A DNA stretch of 45,381 nucleotides from an uncultured Oscillospiraceae bacterium (GTDB lineage Bacteria > Bacillota > Clostridia > Oscillospirales > Oscillospiraceae). Position numbers and translations under genes: made by a program. The notes below the pieces were generated by a model that had not been told where the DNA came from, did no database searches, and saw only the letters and a list, made by a program, of their open reading frames with translations. Where the stretch lies: NCBI GenBank assembly GCA_934655935.1, contig CAKUHJ010000002.1, positions 1-45,381 on the forward strand, written 5' to 3'. Below are positions 9,575 to 17,537 of this stretch, in pieces (position 1 is the first letter of the stretch; every line of letters begins with the position of its first letter).

Positions 9575-11155
9575 TTATACGCCGCTTGCGCCGTAATTGG
9601 ACAGCACCCGCGCCGAGGGGTCTTTCACATCGCAGCCGGCCCAGCTCCGGTTCGGCATCCAGAAATCCTTTACCATCTGCGCCTGGCCGGGATAATACTT
9701 TTCAAACAGCTCCCGGTACAGAAGGCTTTCCTTTGTAAACGGCTGCGCAAAGGAATAGGCCCTGCGCTTTTGCTCGAACTCCGCGTCGGTATAGGTCTGC
9801 TCTGCCAGCTCCTTGAGGTCGTCCACCATGGAATGGCCGACCGCGTCGGAAAATGCCGCCTTCTGCCGCCAGAGAATGTCCTCCGGCAGAATATGGTCCT
9901 CCGCAAAGGCCTGCCGCAGAAGGTATTTTCCCATGCCCCAGCGGTTGACCTTCCACTTGGGGTCCACCTGCATCACATATTTTACAAAATCCAGGTCTCC
10001 GAAGGGCACCCGCGCCTCCAGAGAGTTCACGGAAATGCAGCGGTCGGCCCGAAGCACATCGTACATATAAAGCTCGTCCACCCGCTTTTTGGCCTCCTGC
10101 TGGAAGGCCTCCGGCGAGGGCGCAAAGTCGGTATATTTATAGCCGAACAGCTCGTCGGAAATTTCGCCGGTCAGCAGCACCCGCACGTCGGTTCTTTCGT
10201 GAATCGCCTTGCAGCACAGATACATGCCGATGCTGGCGCGGATGGTGGTAATGTCATAGGTTCCAAGCAGGGAAACCACCGTTTCCAGGGCGTCCAGCAC
10301 CTCCTGCCGGGTCATGATGACCTCCGTATGCTCGGAGCCGATAAAATCGGCGACCTCTCTTGCATACTTGAGGTCAATGGGGTCAAGGTCCATGCCGATG
10401 GCAAACGTGCGGATTTTCTTTCCCAGGAGCTTTGCCGAAATGGCGCAGACCAGGCTGGAATCCAGGCCGCCGGAGAGCAGGAAGCCCAGCGGCGCGTCCG
10501 CGTCCAGGCGCTTTTCCACGCCCGCAATGAGCTTTTCGCGGATGTTTTTTACAATCTCCTCCGGCGCATCCGGAAGATAGGCCGGAACCGTGGTCAGATC
10601 CGCGTAGCGGACAAACTGGCCGTCGCAGTAGTAATGTCCCGGCGGGAACGGCATGATGCGCGCGCACAGGCCGACCAGGTTCTTCGCCTCGCTGGCAAAT
10701 ATGACGCCGCCGTCTTCCAGGAAGCCGTAAAACAGGGGCCGGATGCCGATGGGGTCGCGCGCGGCAATCAGCGTATTGCGGACCGAGTCGTAGATGATCA
10801 TTGCGAACTCCGCGTCCAGCATGGAGAACATGGAAAGTCCATACTCGCGGTACATCGGCAGGATGATCTCGCAGTCCGACTCGCTTACAAAGCGGTATTT
10901 TGCCTGCAGCGCAGCGCGCTGGCGGCGGAAGCCGTAAAGCTCGCCGTTGCACACGGCCATGTCGCCGCCCAGGTGGAACGGCTGCATGCCTTCTTCATGC
11001 AGGCCCATAATGGCGAGCCTGTGGAAGCCCAGCATGCCGCTGCCCGCCCGCTCCAGACGCGTCGCGTCCGGGCCGCGGGAAACCGTGCGTGCAAAGAAGG
11101 GCCGGACCCTTTCCTCTGAAAGCCTTGGGGAAGAAAAACCGATGATGGAACACAT
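9575..11155 (-). CDS. asnB: Asparagine synthase (glutamine-hydrolysing)
   Basis: Converts aspartate, glutamine and ATP to asparagine. The N-terminal Ntn-type glutaminase starts MCSIIGF with Cys2 as nucleophile, and includes SRGPD, HRLAIM and CNGELYG; the C-terminal synthetase has the PP-loop SGGLDSS (228-234) and LTGEISDELFGY. 526 residues is normal for the AsnB class. The start follows GGAGG nine bases upstream, a run of T lying between them. It is the first gene behind an Asn-specific T-box leader, which independently confirms its function. Confidence 0.96.
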   Translation of the reverse strand: MCSIIGFSSPRLSEERVRPFFARTVSRGPDATRLERAGSGMLGFHRLAIMGLHEEGMQPFHLGGDMAVCNGELYGFRRQRAALQAKYRFVSESDCEIILPMYREYGLSMFSMLDAEFAMIIYDSVRNTLIAARDPIGIRPLFYGFLEDGGVIFASEAKNLVGLCARIMPFPPGHYYCDGQFVRYADLTTVPAYLPDAPEEIVKNIREKLIAGVEKRLDADAPLGFLLSGGLDSSLVCAISAKLLGKKIRTFAIGMDLDPIDLKYAREVADFIGSEHTEVIMTRQEVLDALETVVSLLGTYDITTIRASIGMYLCCKAIHERTDVRVLLTGEISDELFGYKYTDFAPSPEAFQQEAKKRVDELYMYDVLRADRCISVNSLEARVPFGDLDFVKYVMQVDPKWKVNRWGMGKYLLRQAFAEDHILPEDILWRQKAAFSDAVGHSMVDDLKELAEQTYTDAEFEQKRRAYSFAQPFTKESLLYRELFEKYYPGQAQMVKDFWMPNRSWAGCDVKDPSARVLSNYGASGV

Positions 11156-11164
11156 AAAAAAGCA

Positions 11165-11455
11165 CCTCCGAAGTGTGACAGCGACTCCTAAACTTTAGGA
11201 CGAATCGCTGCGCATCCGTGGTGCCACCTAATTTGCTGAAATATCAGCCACTTTGCAGGGCTCAGGCAAGCCCCTGTGCATTAACGCCGCACGCCGCGTC
11301 TTACCTACTGGCGCCCCGCCCCGCATGGGACACAGGCCGTTCAGCTCGCTGCTCCCGGGTGTTCTTTCCGCCGCCTGCATGCATCGGGCTCTCACCGCCC
11401 CCGACTCGCTGCAGCCGCATTGGCCGCGTACTTTTCCCGTTCTTCGCATTTCCCT
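11165..11455 (-). promoter_or_regulatory. T-box leader of asnB, Asn (AAC) specifier
   Basis: Together with its promoter this fills the 480-base gap between asnB and pepD. On the minus strand it has the AGTA motif, the AGCGAG bulge, the distal GGTGAGAGCCC loop, then GGAAAG-AAC-ACCC with AAC (11361-11363) in the specifier position, the stem II/III region, and the T-box core AGGTGGCACCACGG (11216-11229). UGGC in the core matches a G discriminator, as in bacterial tRNA-Asn. A stem CAGCGA...TCGCTG (11179-11210) containing TCCTAAA/TTTAGGA follows. Uncharged tRNA-Asn should raise asnB and probably the genes after it. Confidence 0.9.
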
Positions 11456-11498
11456 TTATTGATTTAAAGCGTTCGCCCGCTTCAAAAAATATGTTCAG

Positions 11499-11527
11499 AT
11501 TCTACTACCACAGCCGCCATCCGTCAA
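11499..11527 (-). promoter_or_regulatory. Promoter of the asnB T-box transcript
   Basis: TTGACG (11522-11527), 17-base spacer and TAGAAT (11499-11504) on the minus strand, about 45 bases before the first T-box elements. Confidence 0.75.
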
Positions 11528-11596
11528 GAGCGCACTTCTTACAAAAAATGTCTTTCTCTTCCCCACAAAATGTGCATTTCCGACAACCGCCCTTTT

Positions 11597-11626
11597 CCGG
11601 GCCGGCCCGCAGACAGGCCGGCCCGG
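11597..11626. terminator. GC-rich perfect stem-loop after pepD
   Basis: Arms CCGGGCCGGCC and GGCCGGCCCGG with an 8-base loop, 8 bases after the pepD stop codon. The T tract lies on the plus-strand side (CGGCTTTTTT), so as a classical terminator it would act on antisense transcription; for pepD it lacks a U tail. Direction is left open. Confidence 0.5.
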
Positions 11627-11634
11627 CGGCTTTT

Positions 11635-13077
11635 TTACTTCAGCTCCCGCAGAATCGCGCACAGGAGCTTCCAGGTGCGCTCCGCCGAGGAAACGGACAT
11701 CCGCTCTCTCGGCGTATGGATATCCTGCAGATCCGGCCCGAAGGAAACGCAGTCAAGCTCCGGCAGACCCGCGGAAAACAGCCCGCATTCCAGGCCTCCG
11801 TGGATGAGCTTGACCACGGGCTTTTTCCCGGTCTGCGCCTCATAGACGCGCACCGCCGTCTCGCGCAGCTGCGAATCCTGCCGGTACTCCCAGGCGGGAT
11901 AGGCCCCGCTCAGCTCGATCTGCGCGCCGAGCGCGGCGGCCAGCGCCTCCAGCCGCGCAAGCAGAAGCTCCTTCTGCGAGGCAAACACGCTCCGCACCGA
12001 AACCACCGCGCGCATCGCGCCGTGCTCCACGCGGAAAATGCCAAGATTGCTGGACGTCTGCACCAGGCCGGGGAAGGCTGCGCTCATCTCCGCCACGCCG
12101 TTCGGCGTCAGAAGCAGGAACTGCGTCACCTTCTCTGCCGAGGCCGCGCTCAGGGCCGTCTGTGCCTGCCCGCAGGCCGTCAGCCCGAGGCGGAGTTCCG
12201 GGTCGCACTGCGCATATTCCGCCTGCAGCGCCGCATCCAGCGCCGTGATGAGCGCCTGCGCCCTGGGAAGGCTCCCCTCCTCCAGCGCGACCAGCGCCTG
12301 CGCGTCCGGCGCGATTGCGTTGTCCTTGTTGCCGCTCCGGGCCGAAACCAGCCGCGCGCCGGCTCCGCGCAGCGCGTGCAGCGCTCTTCCAAGCACAATC
12401 GCCGCGTTGGCCCGGCCCTTGTCAATCTCCTCGCCGGAATGCCCGCCGCGCAGGCCCGAGACACGAAGCTCTGCAAGCACGCCCTCTGCCGCCTCTTCTG
12501 TCAGCGGCAGAGAAAAGCTTGCCTTCGCGCCGCCGGCGCAGCCGGCGGTGAACACGCCCTCGTCCTCAGAATCGAGGTTCAGCATCCGCCGCCCGCGCAG
12601 GAGGGAGAAATCCAGCGCGTGCGCGCCATACATGCCGGTCTCCTCGTCCACGGTGAAAAGCGCCTCAAGGGGAGGATGCGCAAGCGACGCGTCGTCCAGC
12701 ACCGCCAGCATCATCGCCACCGCAATCCCATCGTCCGCGCCTAGGGTCGTGCCGTCGGCGGAAATAAAATCGCCGTCCACGCGCAGCCGAAGGCCGTCCC
12801 TGGTAAAGTCGAAATCGCTGTCCGGCGCCTTTTCCGCCACCATATCCAGGTGGCCCTGCAGAATTACGGGCGCAGAGGCCTCATAGCCCGCGGTGCCGTC
12901 CTGATAGATGACGACGTTGTTCATCTCATCCTGATACCAGCGCAGGCCTCTTTCCCGGGCGAAACGGACGCAGTAATCGCTGATGGCCTTGGTGTTCCCC
13001 GAGCCGTGCGGAATGGCGCAGATATCCTCAAAAAAGTGCAGCACGGACCTTGGCTCCAGGTGCTCCAGAACTCGCAT
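11635..13077 (-). CDS. pepD: Aminoacyl-histidine dipeptidase (beta-Ala-His dipeptidase)
   Basis: M20-family metallopeptidase that cleaves Xaa-His and other dipeptides. Seen are the metal-ligand blocks LQGHLDMV (His/Asp), LGADDGIAVAMMLA, VDEETGMYGA (catalytic Glu) and LNLDSEDEG, plus the inserted dimerisation domain with GLRGGHSG. 480 residues match the PepD/PepV-like family. GGGGAG precedes the ATG. It starts 14 bases after the flavodiiron gene stops, so the two probably share a transcript, though their functions have no obvious link. Confidence 0.93.
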   Translation of the reverse strand: MRVLEHLEPRSVLHFFEDICAIPHGSGNTKAISDYCVRFARERGLRWYQDEMNNVVIYQDGTAGYEASAPVILQGHLDMVAEKAPDSDFDFTRDGLRLRVDGDFISADGTTLGADDGIAVAMMLAVLDDASLAHPPLEALFTVDEETGMYGAHALDFSLLRGRRMLNLDSEDEGVFTAGCAGGAKASFSLPLTEEAAEGVLAELRVSGLRGGHSGEEIDKGRANAAIVLGRALHALRGAGARLVSARSGNKDNAIAPDAQALVALEEGSLPRAQALITALDAALQAEYAQCDPELRLGLTACGQAQTALSAASAEKVTQFLLLTPNGVAEMSAAFPGLVQTSSNLGIFRVEHGAMRAVVSVRSVFASQKELLLARLEALAAALGAQIELSGAYPAWEYRQDSQLRETAVRVYEAQTGKKPVVKLIHGGLECGLFSAGLPELDCVSFGPDLQDIHTPRERMSVSSAERTWKLLCAILRELK

Positions 13078-13091
13078 AAAGCATTCTCCCC

Positions 13092-14936
13092 TCAGTTCAG
13101 TTTTTCAAAATCCTCCGCGCCATGCTTGCACAGCGGGCAGATATAATCGGCAGGCAGCTCCTCGCCCTCGTAGACAAAGCCGCAGATCTTGCAGACCCAG
13201 CCCGTCTTCTTTTCCAGCGTCACGGGCTTCGGCTTGACATGCGCGTGGTAGAACGCATAGCTCATGGACGCGGCGCCGGAGAGCACAGCGGCCTCCGTAA
13301 CATCGGCGAGGAAGAGCGTGTGCGTGCCAAGGTCGACGCTCTGCGTGACGCGGGCAGAAATAAAGGCGTTCGCGCAGTCCGGAAGATAGCAGAGCCCGTT
13401 GCGGCTGCGCGGCATGGCCGTAACGCCGGCAAACTTGTCCGTATCCCGGCCGGACTGGAAGCCATAGTGCTGGAAAATGGCGAAGGGCGCGTCCGTTGAA
13501 AGCGTGCAGACGTTGAAAACGCCGGTCTTGAGAATCATATCGTGCGTCAGGTTGGCCTTGTTGACCGTGACGGAAATCCGCTTCGGCGTGTCCGTCAGCT
13601 GCATGGCGGTGTTGACGATGCAGCCGTTGTCCCGGTTCCCGTCGCGCGCGGTCAGGACATACAGGCCATAGGTGAGCTGGAAGAAGGCGCCCGGTTCGAT
13701 GGGATGCGCCGCCTCGTGCACAATGGGCGCGGGATGGTCCATCGTTTCATACAGGCTCCTGGCCAGGGCGCACAGCTGCTCGCGCTGCGTGGCCTTGACC
13801 GAGGATCTGATGGTCACGGTCTCGTCGAGAATGGTGCATTTTTTGAGCTTTGAAAGCTCCGCGCGCATCAGCCCGCCCGCCGTCGGCGCCCAGGAGCCGT
13901 TTTCAACCAGGGCGATGGTCCGGTTCTGCAGATTGTGATTCACAATGTCATGAAGCAGGTTCTCCATGCTGACAAAGATACCGGCGTTGTAGGTTGTGGA
14001 CAGGAAGACCAGGTGGCTTGCGCGGAAGCATTCGGAGACGATGACGCTCGCGTGGGTGACGGACGCGTCGTAAATCCGGACGTCCCGCACGCCGAGCTCT
14101 GCAAGCTCAGAGGCCAGGATATTCGCGGCGTTCTCCGTATTGCCGTAGACCGAGGCATAGACGATCACAACCGCCTGCGCCTCCGGCTGGTAGGTCGCCC
14201 AATGGACATATTTGTCGATAAACCAGCCGATGTCCTTCCGCCAGACCGGTCCGTGCAGGGGGCAGATGGTCTCAATCTCAATTGTGGCCGCCTTCTTCAG
14301 AAGCGCCTGCACCTGCGTGCCGTACTTGCCGACAATGTTCGTATAATAGCGCCGCGCATCGTCCAGCCACTCGGTCTGGAACGGCAGCTCGTCGGCAAAG
14401 AGGTTTCCGTTCAGCGCGCCGAACGTGCCGAAGGCGTCTGCGGAAAAGAGCGTCTTGCTGGTGGTATCGTAGCTGACCATGGCCTCCGGCCAGTGCACCA
14501 TCGGCGCCATGACAAAGGCGAAGGTGTGCCGCCCGGTGCACAGCGTATCCATCTCACCGACCAGGACCGCACGGCTGTCAATATCAAAGGTGAAGAAGTT
14601 CCGGATCATCTCCAGCGTCTTGCGGTTGCAGACAATCCTGACCTCCGGATAGCGGAGCACAACCTCCTCCATCGTCGCGCAGTGGTCCGGCTCCATGTGA
14701 TTGACGACCAGATAATCCAGCTTCCGGCCGTTCAGCACATGCGCCAGATTCTCAAAGAACAGGCCACTGACCGACTTGTCCACCGTGTCGAGCAGCACGG
14801 TCTTTTCGTCGAGCAGCACATAGGCGTTGTAGCTGACGCCGCGCGGCACGGGATAAACGTTTTCAAACAGGGAAAGCCGCCGCTCGCTCGCACCGACCCA
14901 GTACAGATCCTCGTGAACCTTTTTGACACAATACAT
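13092..14936 (-). CDS. Flavodiiron protein with flavin-reductase and rubredoxin modules
   Basis: Reduces O2 (and possibly NO) to protect an anaerobe. Four modules lie in one 614-residue chain. The metallo-beta-lactamase domain (1-250) has all diiron ligands visible: His80, Glu82, Asp84, His85, His148, Asp167 and His228. A flavodoxin domain starts at YASVYGNTENAA (260-271). A flavin-reductase-like FMN domain occupies about 425-560. A C-terminal rubredoxin has Cys582, 585, 600 and 603. The flavin-reductase plus rubredoxin tail resembles Moorella Hrb fused to the flavodiiron core, so electrons could pass within one chain. A PerR-like box overlaps its promoter. Confidence 0.93.
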   Translation of the reverse strand: MYCVKKVHEDLYWVGASERRLSLFENVYPVPRGVSYNAYVLLDEKTVLLDTVDKSVSGLFFENLAHVLNGRKLDYLVVNHMEPDHCATMEEVVLRYPEVRIVCNRKTLEMIRNFFTFDIDSRAVLVGEMDTLCTGRHTFAFVMAPMVHWPEAMVSYDTTSKTLFSADAFGTFGALNGNLFADELPFQTEWLDDARRYYTNIVGKYGTQVQALLKKAATIEIETICPLHGPVWRKDIGWFIDKYVHWATYQPEAQAVVIVYASVYGNTENAANILASELAELGVRDVRIYDASVTHASVIVSECFRASHLVFLSTTYNAGIFVSMENLLHDIVNHNLQNRTIALVENGSWAPTAGGLMRAELSKLKKCTILDETVTIRSSVKATQREQLCALARSLYETMDHPAPIVHEAAHPIEPGAFFQLTYGLYVLTARDGNRDNGCIVNTAMQLTDTPKRISVTVNKANLTHDMILKTGVFNVCTLSTDAPFAIFQHYGFQSGRDTDKFAGVTAMPRSRNGLCYLPDCANAFISARVTQSVDLGTHTLFLADVTEAAVLSGAASMSYAFYHAHVKPKPVTLEKKTGWVCKICGFVYEGEELPADYICPLCKHGAEDFEKLN

Positions 14937-14969
14937 GGTGATTCCTCCGTGTGATTATTTTAGTAACAG

Positions 14970-15009
14970 TTCTTATTATTAAAATAGCATACTTCGCAGG
15001 AAAAAGCAA
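14970..15009 (-). promoter_or_regulatory. Promoter with PerR-like box upstream of the flavodiiron gene
   Basis: TTGCTT (15004-15009), 17-base spacer and TATTTT (14981-14986) on the minus strand. Overlapping the -10, the 15-mer at 14970-14984 reads TTTTAATAATAAGAA and agrees with the PerR consensus TTATAATNATTATAA at 11 of 14 defined positions. PerR control of flavodiiron genes is known in Clostridium. The match is by eye. Confidence 0.55.
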
Positions 15010-15024
15010 CCGGATTCTGACGGT

Positions 15025-15777
15025 TCAGCCGTTTTTTTCTGCCGGGCTTCCGGGACGGCGATGCAGAAACTCAGAAAAGGCGTCCAGCCGCTCGGTCAGA
15101 GGCTTGATAGAGGCGAAGCGGAAGAAGCCCGCCCGGCTCTGCATCCGGCGCTGGAAGGCCTGAAGGTCCACAGATTCATACACGTTTTTGTCAATCTCCG
15201 CAGCCTTTTTGTGCAGCAGCGTCCCCAGATGCAGGGAAAACGCAAAATCAATCAGGAAGACGCCGAAGCAGACGCCGACAATGAAGGAAAACAGCGGATG
15301 CGCCACAAACCATTCCACCAGACGCCGCAGGCGCGGATAGAGCAGAAAATAGTAAACTGCCGACAATACGCCCCAGAAGAAGGTAAACAGCGGGCAGATA
15401 ATCCCCTGAATATTGCCCCAGCAGTGGGAGTAATCCCAAAGCCGGATGCCCATCACATGAATGCTGACCACGCCTACAATGTATTCAATCAGCGTCATCG
15501 CCAGCGCCATGATCGCGAACATGACAAAATAGTAGCCCACGCTTCCGGAAAAGCTGCCGAAAACCGGCGCCTCCAGCTCCGATAGGATGAACAGCACCAG
15601 CGTCCCGATGCCGTAAAGCGGCACGCAGGGGCCAAACAGGAAGCCGGGGTTGAGCCATTTCCGCTCCGGATTGGAGCCGGAGAAAAAGCGGCGGAACACC
15701 AGCTCCAGCACCCAGCCCGCAACCGAGCCGAAGAAAAACAGGAACACGGCAATCAGGAAAATCTGAAATTTCGACAT
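15025..15777 (-). CDS. Putative ABC-transporter-permease-like membrane protein (PF06541 type)
   Basis: 250-residue integral membrane protein with about five to six hydrophobic segments: FLIAVFLFFFGSVAGWVLELVF, LYGIGTLVLFIL, YYFVMFAIMALAMTLIEYIVGVV, LFTFFWGVLSAVYYFLL and FSFIVGVCFGVFLIDF. The WDYSHCWGNIQGIICPLFTFFWG block is the signature of the CmpB/type IV ABC permease-like family common in Clostridia. No ATPase is adjacent and transport has not been shown for this family, so the role is unknown. The ATG at 15777 is preferred because GGGAGGA lies seven bases upstream. It is the gene before the flavodiiron gene, 88 bases away, and divergent from the next gene. Confidence 0.78.
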   Translation of the reverse strand: MSKFQIFLIAVFLFFFGSVAGWVLELVFRRFFSGSNPERKWLNPGFLFGPCVPLYGIGTLVLFILSELEAPVFGSFSGSVGYYFVMFAIMALAMTLIEYIVGVVSIHVMGIRLWDYSHCWGNIQGIICPLFTFFWGVLSAVYYFLLYPRLRRLVEWFVAHPLFSFIVGVCFGVFLIDFAFSLHLGTLLHKKAAEIDKNVYESVDLQAFQRRMQSRAGFFRFASIKPLTERLDAFSEFLHRRPGSPAEKNG

Positions 15778-15891
15778 ATGGCTTCCTCCCATCCACAGGT
15801 ATTCTCAGTGTACCACGCCCCATCCGGCTTTGCAAGGTTGCTTTTTCCCGCGCTGTGCGTTACGATATAAAAAACAGGAGGAGACGCAAGC

Positions 15892-16974
15892 ATGAAAAAA
15901 GCCTTTCAAATCATCGGAATCTGCCTTCTGGCGCTGCTGGTGCTTGCAGGCGCCTATGTGGGGTATGTATTTCTCGCCTACCACCGGATTGAAGACCGCC
16001 AGACGCTCGCCGTCCAGAGCGATACCGCGCGCGCCATGGAGCCCGCGCAGACCTATACGCTTCTGTCCTGGAACATCGGCTTCGGGGCCTATACGCAGGA
16101 TTTCAGCTTCTTTATGGACGGCGGAACGCAGTCCTGGGCCGAAAGCGAGCCCGCGCTGCAGGAAAATCTGACCGCCATCGGCCAGCTTCTTACTGCGCAG
16201 CAGGCAGACCTTGTTCTTCTGCAGGAGGTTGACGTCGACTCCACCCGTACCTACCACGTGGATGAACGCGAGGTCCTTCTTCGCCAGTACGGCACGCAGG
16301 GCCGCTCGTGTGTGTTCGCGCAGAACTATGATTCCCCGTTTCTGCTTTATCCGTTCACCCAGCCGCATGGCGCTTCAAAATCCGGGCTCGTGACTGCCGC
16401 TGATTTTGCAGTTTCCTCCGCGCAGAGGCGGAGTCTGCCGCTCGAGGGCGGCTTCCGCAAGCTTCTGGACCTTGACCGCTGCTACAGCGTCAGCCGGATT
16501 CCGGTCCAGAACGGGAAGGAGCTCTGCCTGTATAATCTGCACCTGTCCGCCTATACCTCGGACGGCAGCATCGCCGACGAGCAGCTCCGCCTTGTTCTGG
16601 CGGACATGCAGGCAGAGTACGAAGCGGGCAACTATGTCATCGGCGGCGGCGATTTCAACAAGGACCTGCTTCCCGGCGGCAGCGAGGCCTGGTTCGGCGT
16701 CAGCCTGGAAGGCTACAGCTGGGCCCAGCCCATCCGGACGGAGCTTCTGGAGGGTACCGGCCTTCAGCTGGCCGCGCCGCTTGACCCGGAGCAGCCGGTC
16801 CCCTCCTGCCGCAATGCCGACGCACCCTACGGCACGCCCGGCCAGCTGCTCCTGACTGTCGACGGCTTCCTGATCTCCGCAAACATTCAGGCGGCGGAGG
16901 CCTCTGTGCTGGATACCGCGTTTGCCTGCTCCGATCACAACCCGGTTCTGCTGCGCTTTCAATTGGAGGGATAA
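15892..16974 (+). CDS. Membrane-anchored endonuclease/exonuclease/phosphatase-fold protein
   Basis: 360 residues. A single N-terminal hydrophobic segment (about 5-28) and no lipobox indicate a signal anchor with the domain outside the cell. The EEP fold is shown by LLSWNIGFGAY (metal-site Asn), LVLLQEVDVDSTRTYHVDE (Glu), CLYNLHLSAY, GGGDFNKDL (catalytic Asp/Asn) and the terminal SDHNPVLLRF (Asp-His). All expected active residues are present, so it should be an active phosphodiesterase or phosphatase on an extracellular substrate, which cannot be named. AACAGGAGG-type ribosome site. The next gene starts 3 bases after its stop. Confidence 0.85.
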   Translation: MKKAFQIIGICLLALLVLAGAYVGYVFLAYHRIEDRQTLAVQSDTARAMEPAQTYTLLSWNIGFGAYTQDFSFFMDGGTQSWAESEPALQENLTAIGQLLTAQQADLVLLQEVDVDSTRTYHVDEREVLLRQYGTQGRSCVFAQNYDSPFLLYPFTQPHGASKSGLVTAADFAVSSAQRRSLPLEGGFRKLLDLDRCYSVSRIPVQNGKELCLYNLHLSAYTSDGSIADEQLRLVLADMQAEYEAGNYVIGGGDFNKDLLPGGSEAWFGVSLEGYSWAQPIRTELLEGTGLQLAAPLDPEQPVPSCRNADAPYGTPGQLLLTVDGFLISANIQAAEASVLDTAFACSDHNPVLLRFQLEG

Positions 16975-16977
16975 GCT

Positions 16978-17406
16978 ATGCACGAGGAACGGCTTTTTGA
17001 AGATATCGGCGTCTGCTACGAGCCAAAAATTGTCCGCATCACGACCGACGGCGCGCTCATGCGTTATCTCGCCCAGCCGGGGCGGGGCTCGCAGGGGCTG
17101 AGCGCGCACATTCTTGCCCGCTACGAGGCGCTGCTTGGCCAGGCGCTTGAAATCTCCGAGGCGTCGATGGCGACGGAAATTCTGATTCACGCATATCTGG
17201 ACGCGCTGTTCCTGCACCAGAAGGAGCTTTCGCAGCATCTTCCGGGCGGACTTGGGCGGAAGCTTCTGTCTCTGGCCGGGCGGCTGCAGGCGCACACCAC
17301 CGTCATCGACGTCGGAGAGCGCAGCGTCGATACAAACCGGCATATTTTTGACGCGCTCAGCCCTTACTACGGCGTTCTGTGCGCAATTCTCGGAAAAAAG
17401 GCATAA
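16978..17406 (+). CDS. Conserved-looking hypothetical protein, partner of the EEP protein
   Basis: 142 residues; I do not recognise a family. No signal peptide or membrane segment is seen. It is mostly helical by composition (SAHILARYEALLGQALEISEASMATEILIHAYLDALFLHQKELS is rich in Leu, Ala and Glu with heptad-like spacing). It starts 3 bases after the EEP gene, using the GGAGGG at that gene's end as ribosome site, so the two are translationally coupled. A cytoplasmic helper or regulator of the same small operon is possible. Codon use resembles its neighbours. Confidence 0.65.
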   Translation: MHEERLFEDIGVCYEPKIVRITTDGALMRYLAQPGRGSQGLSAHILARYEALLGQALEISEASMATEILIHAYLDALFLHQKELSQHLPGGLGRKLLSLAGRLQAHTTVIDVGERSVDTNRHIFDALSPYYGVLCAILGKKA

Positions 17407-17469
17407 AACTTCCTGTATGCGTACATGGCGCCGCAAAAATGCACGAATGTCGGTGCATGAGGTTATAGC

Positions 17470-17501
17470 AAAAAAGCCGGAGCTGTCGGAACAGCTCCGG
17501 C
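17470..17501 (-). terminator. Terminator of glyS, probably bidirectional
   Basis: 11-bp stem GCCGGAGCTGT/ACAGCTCCGGC with a CGGA loop and six T on the minus strand. On the plus strand AAAAAAGCCGG (17470-17480) can pair with CCGGCTTTTTT (17520-17530), giving an alternative terminator for the EEP operon. Confidence 0.82.
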
Positions 17502-17537
17502 TGGACCTTCAAAAAGGCCCCGGCTTTTTTGACAGTC

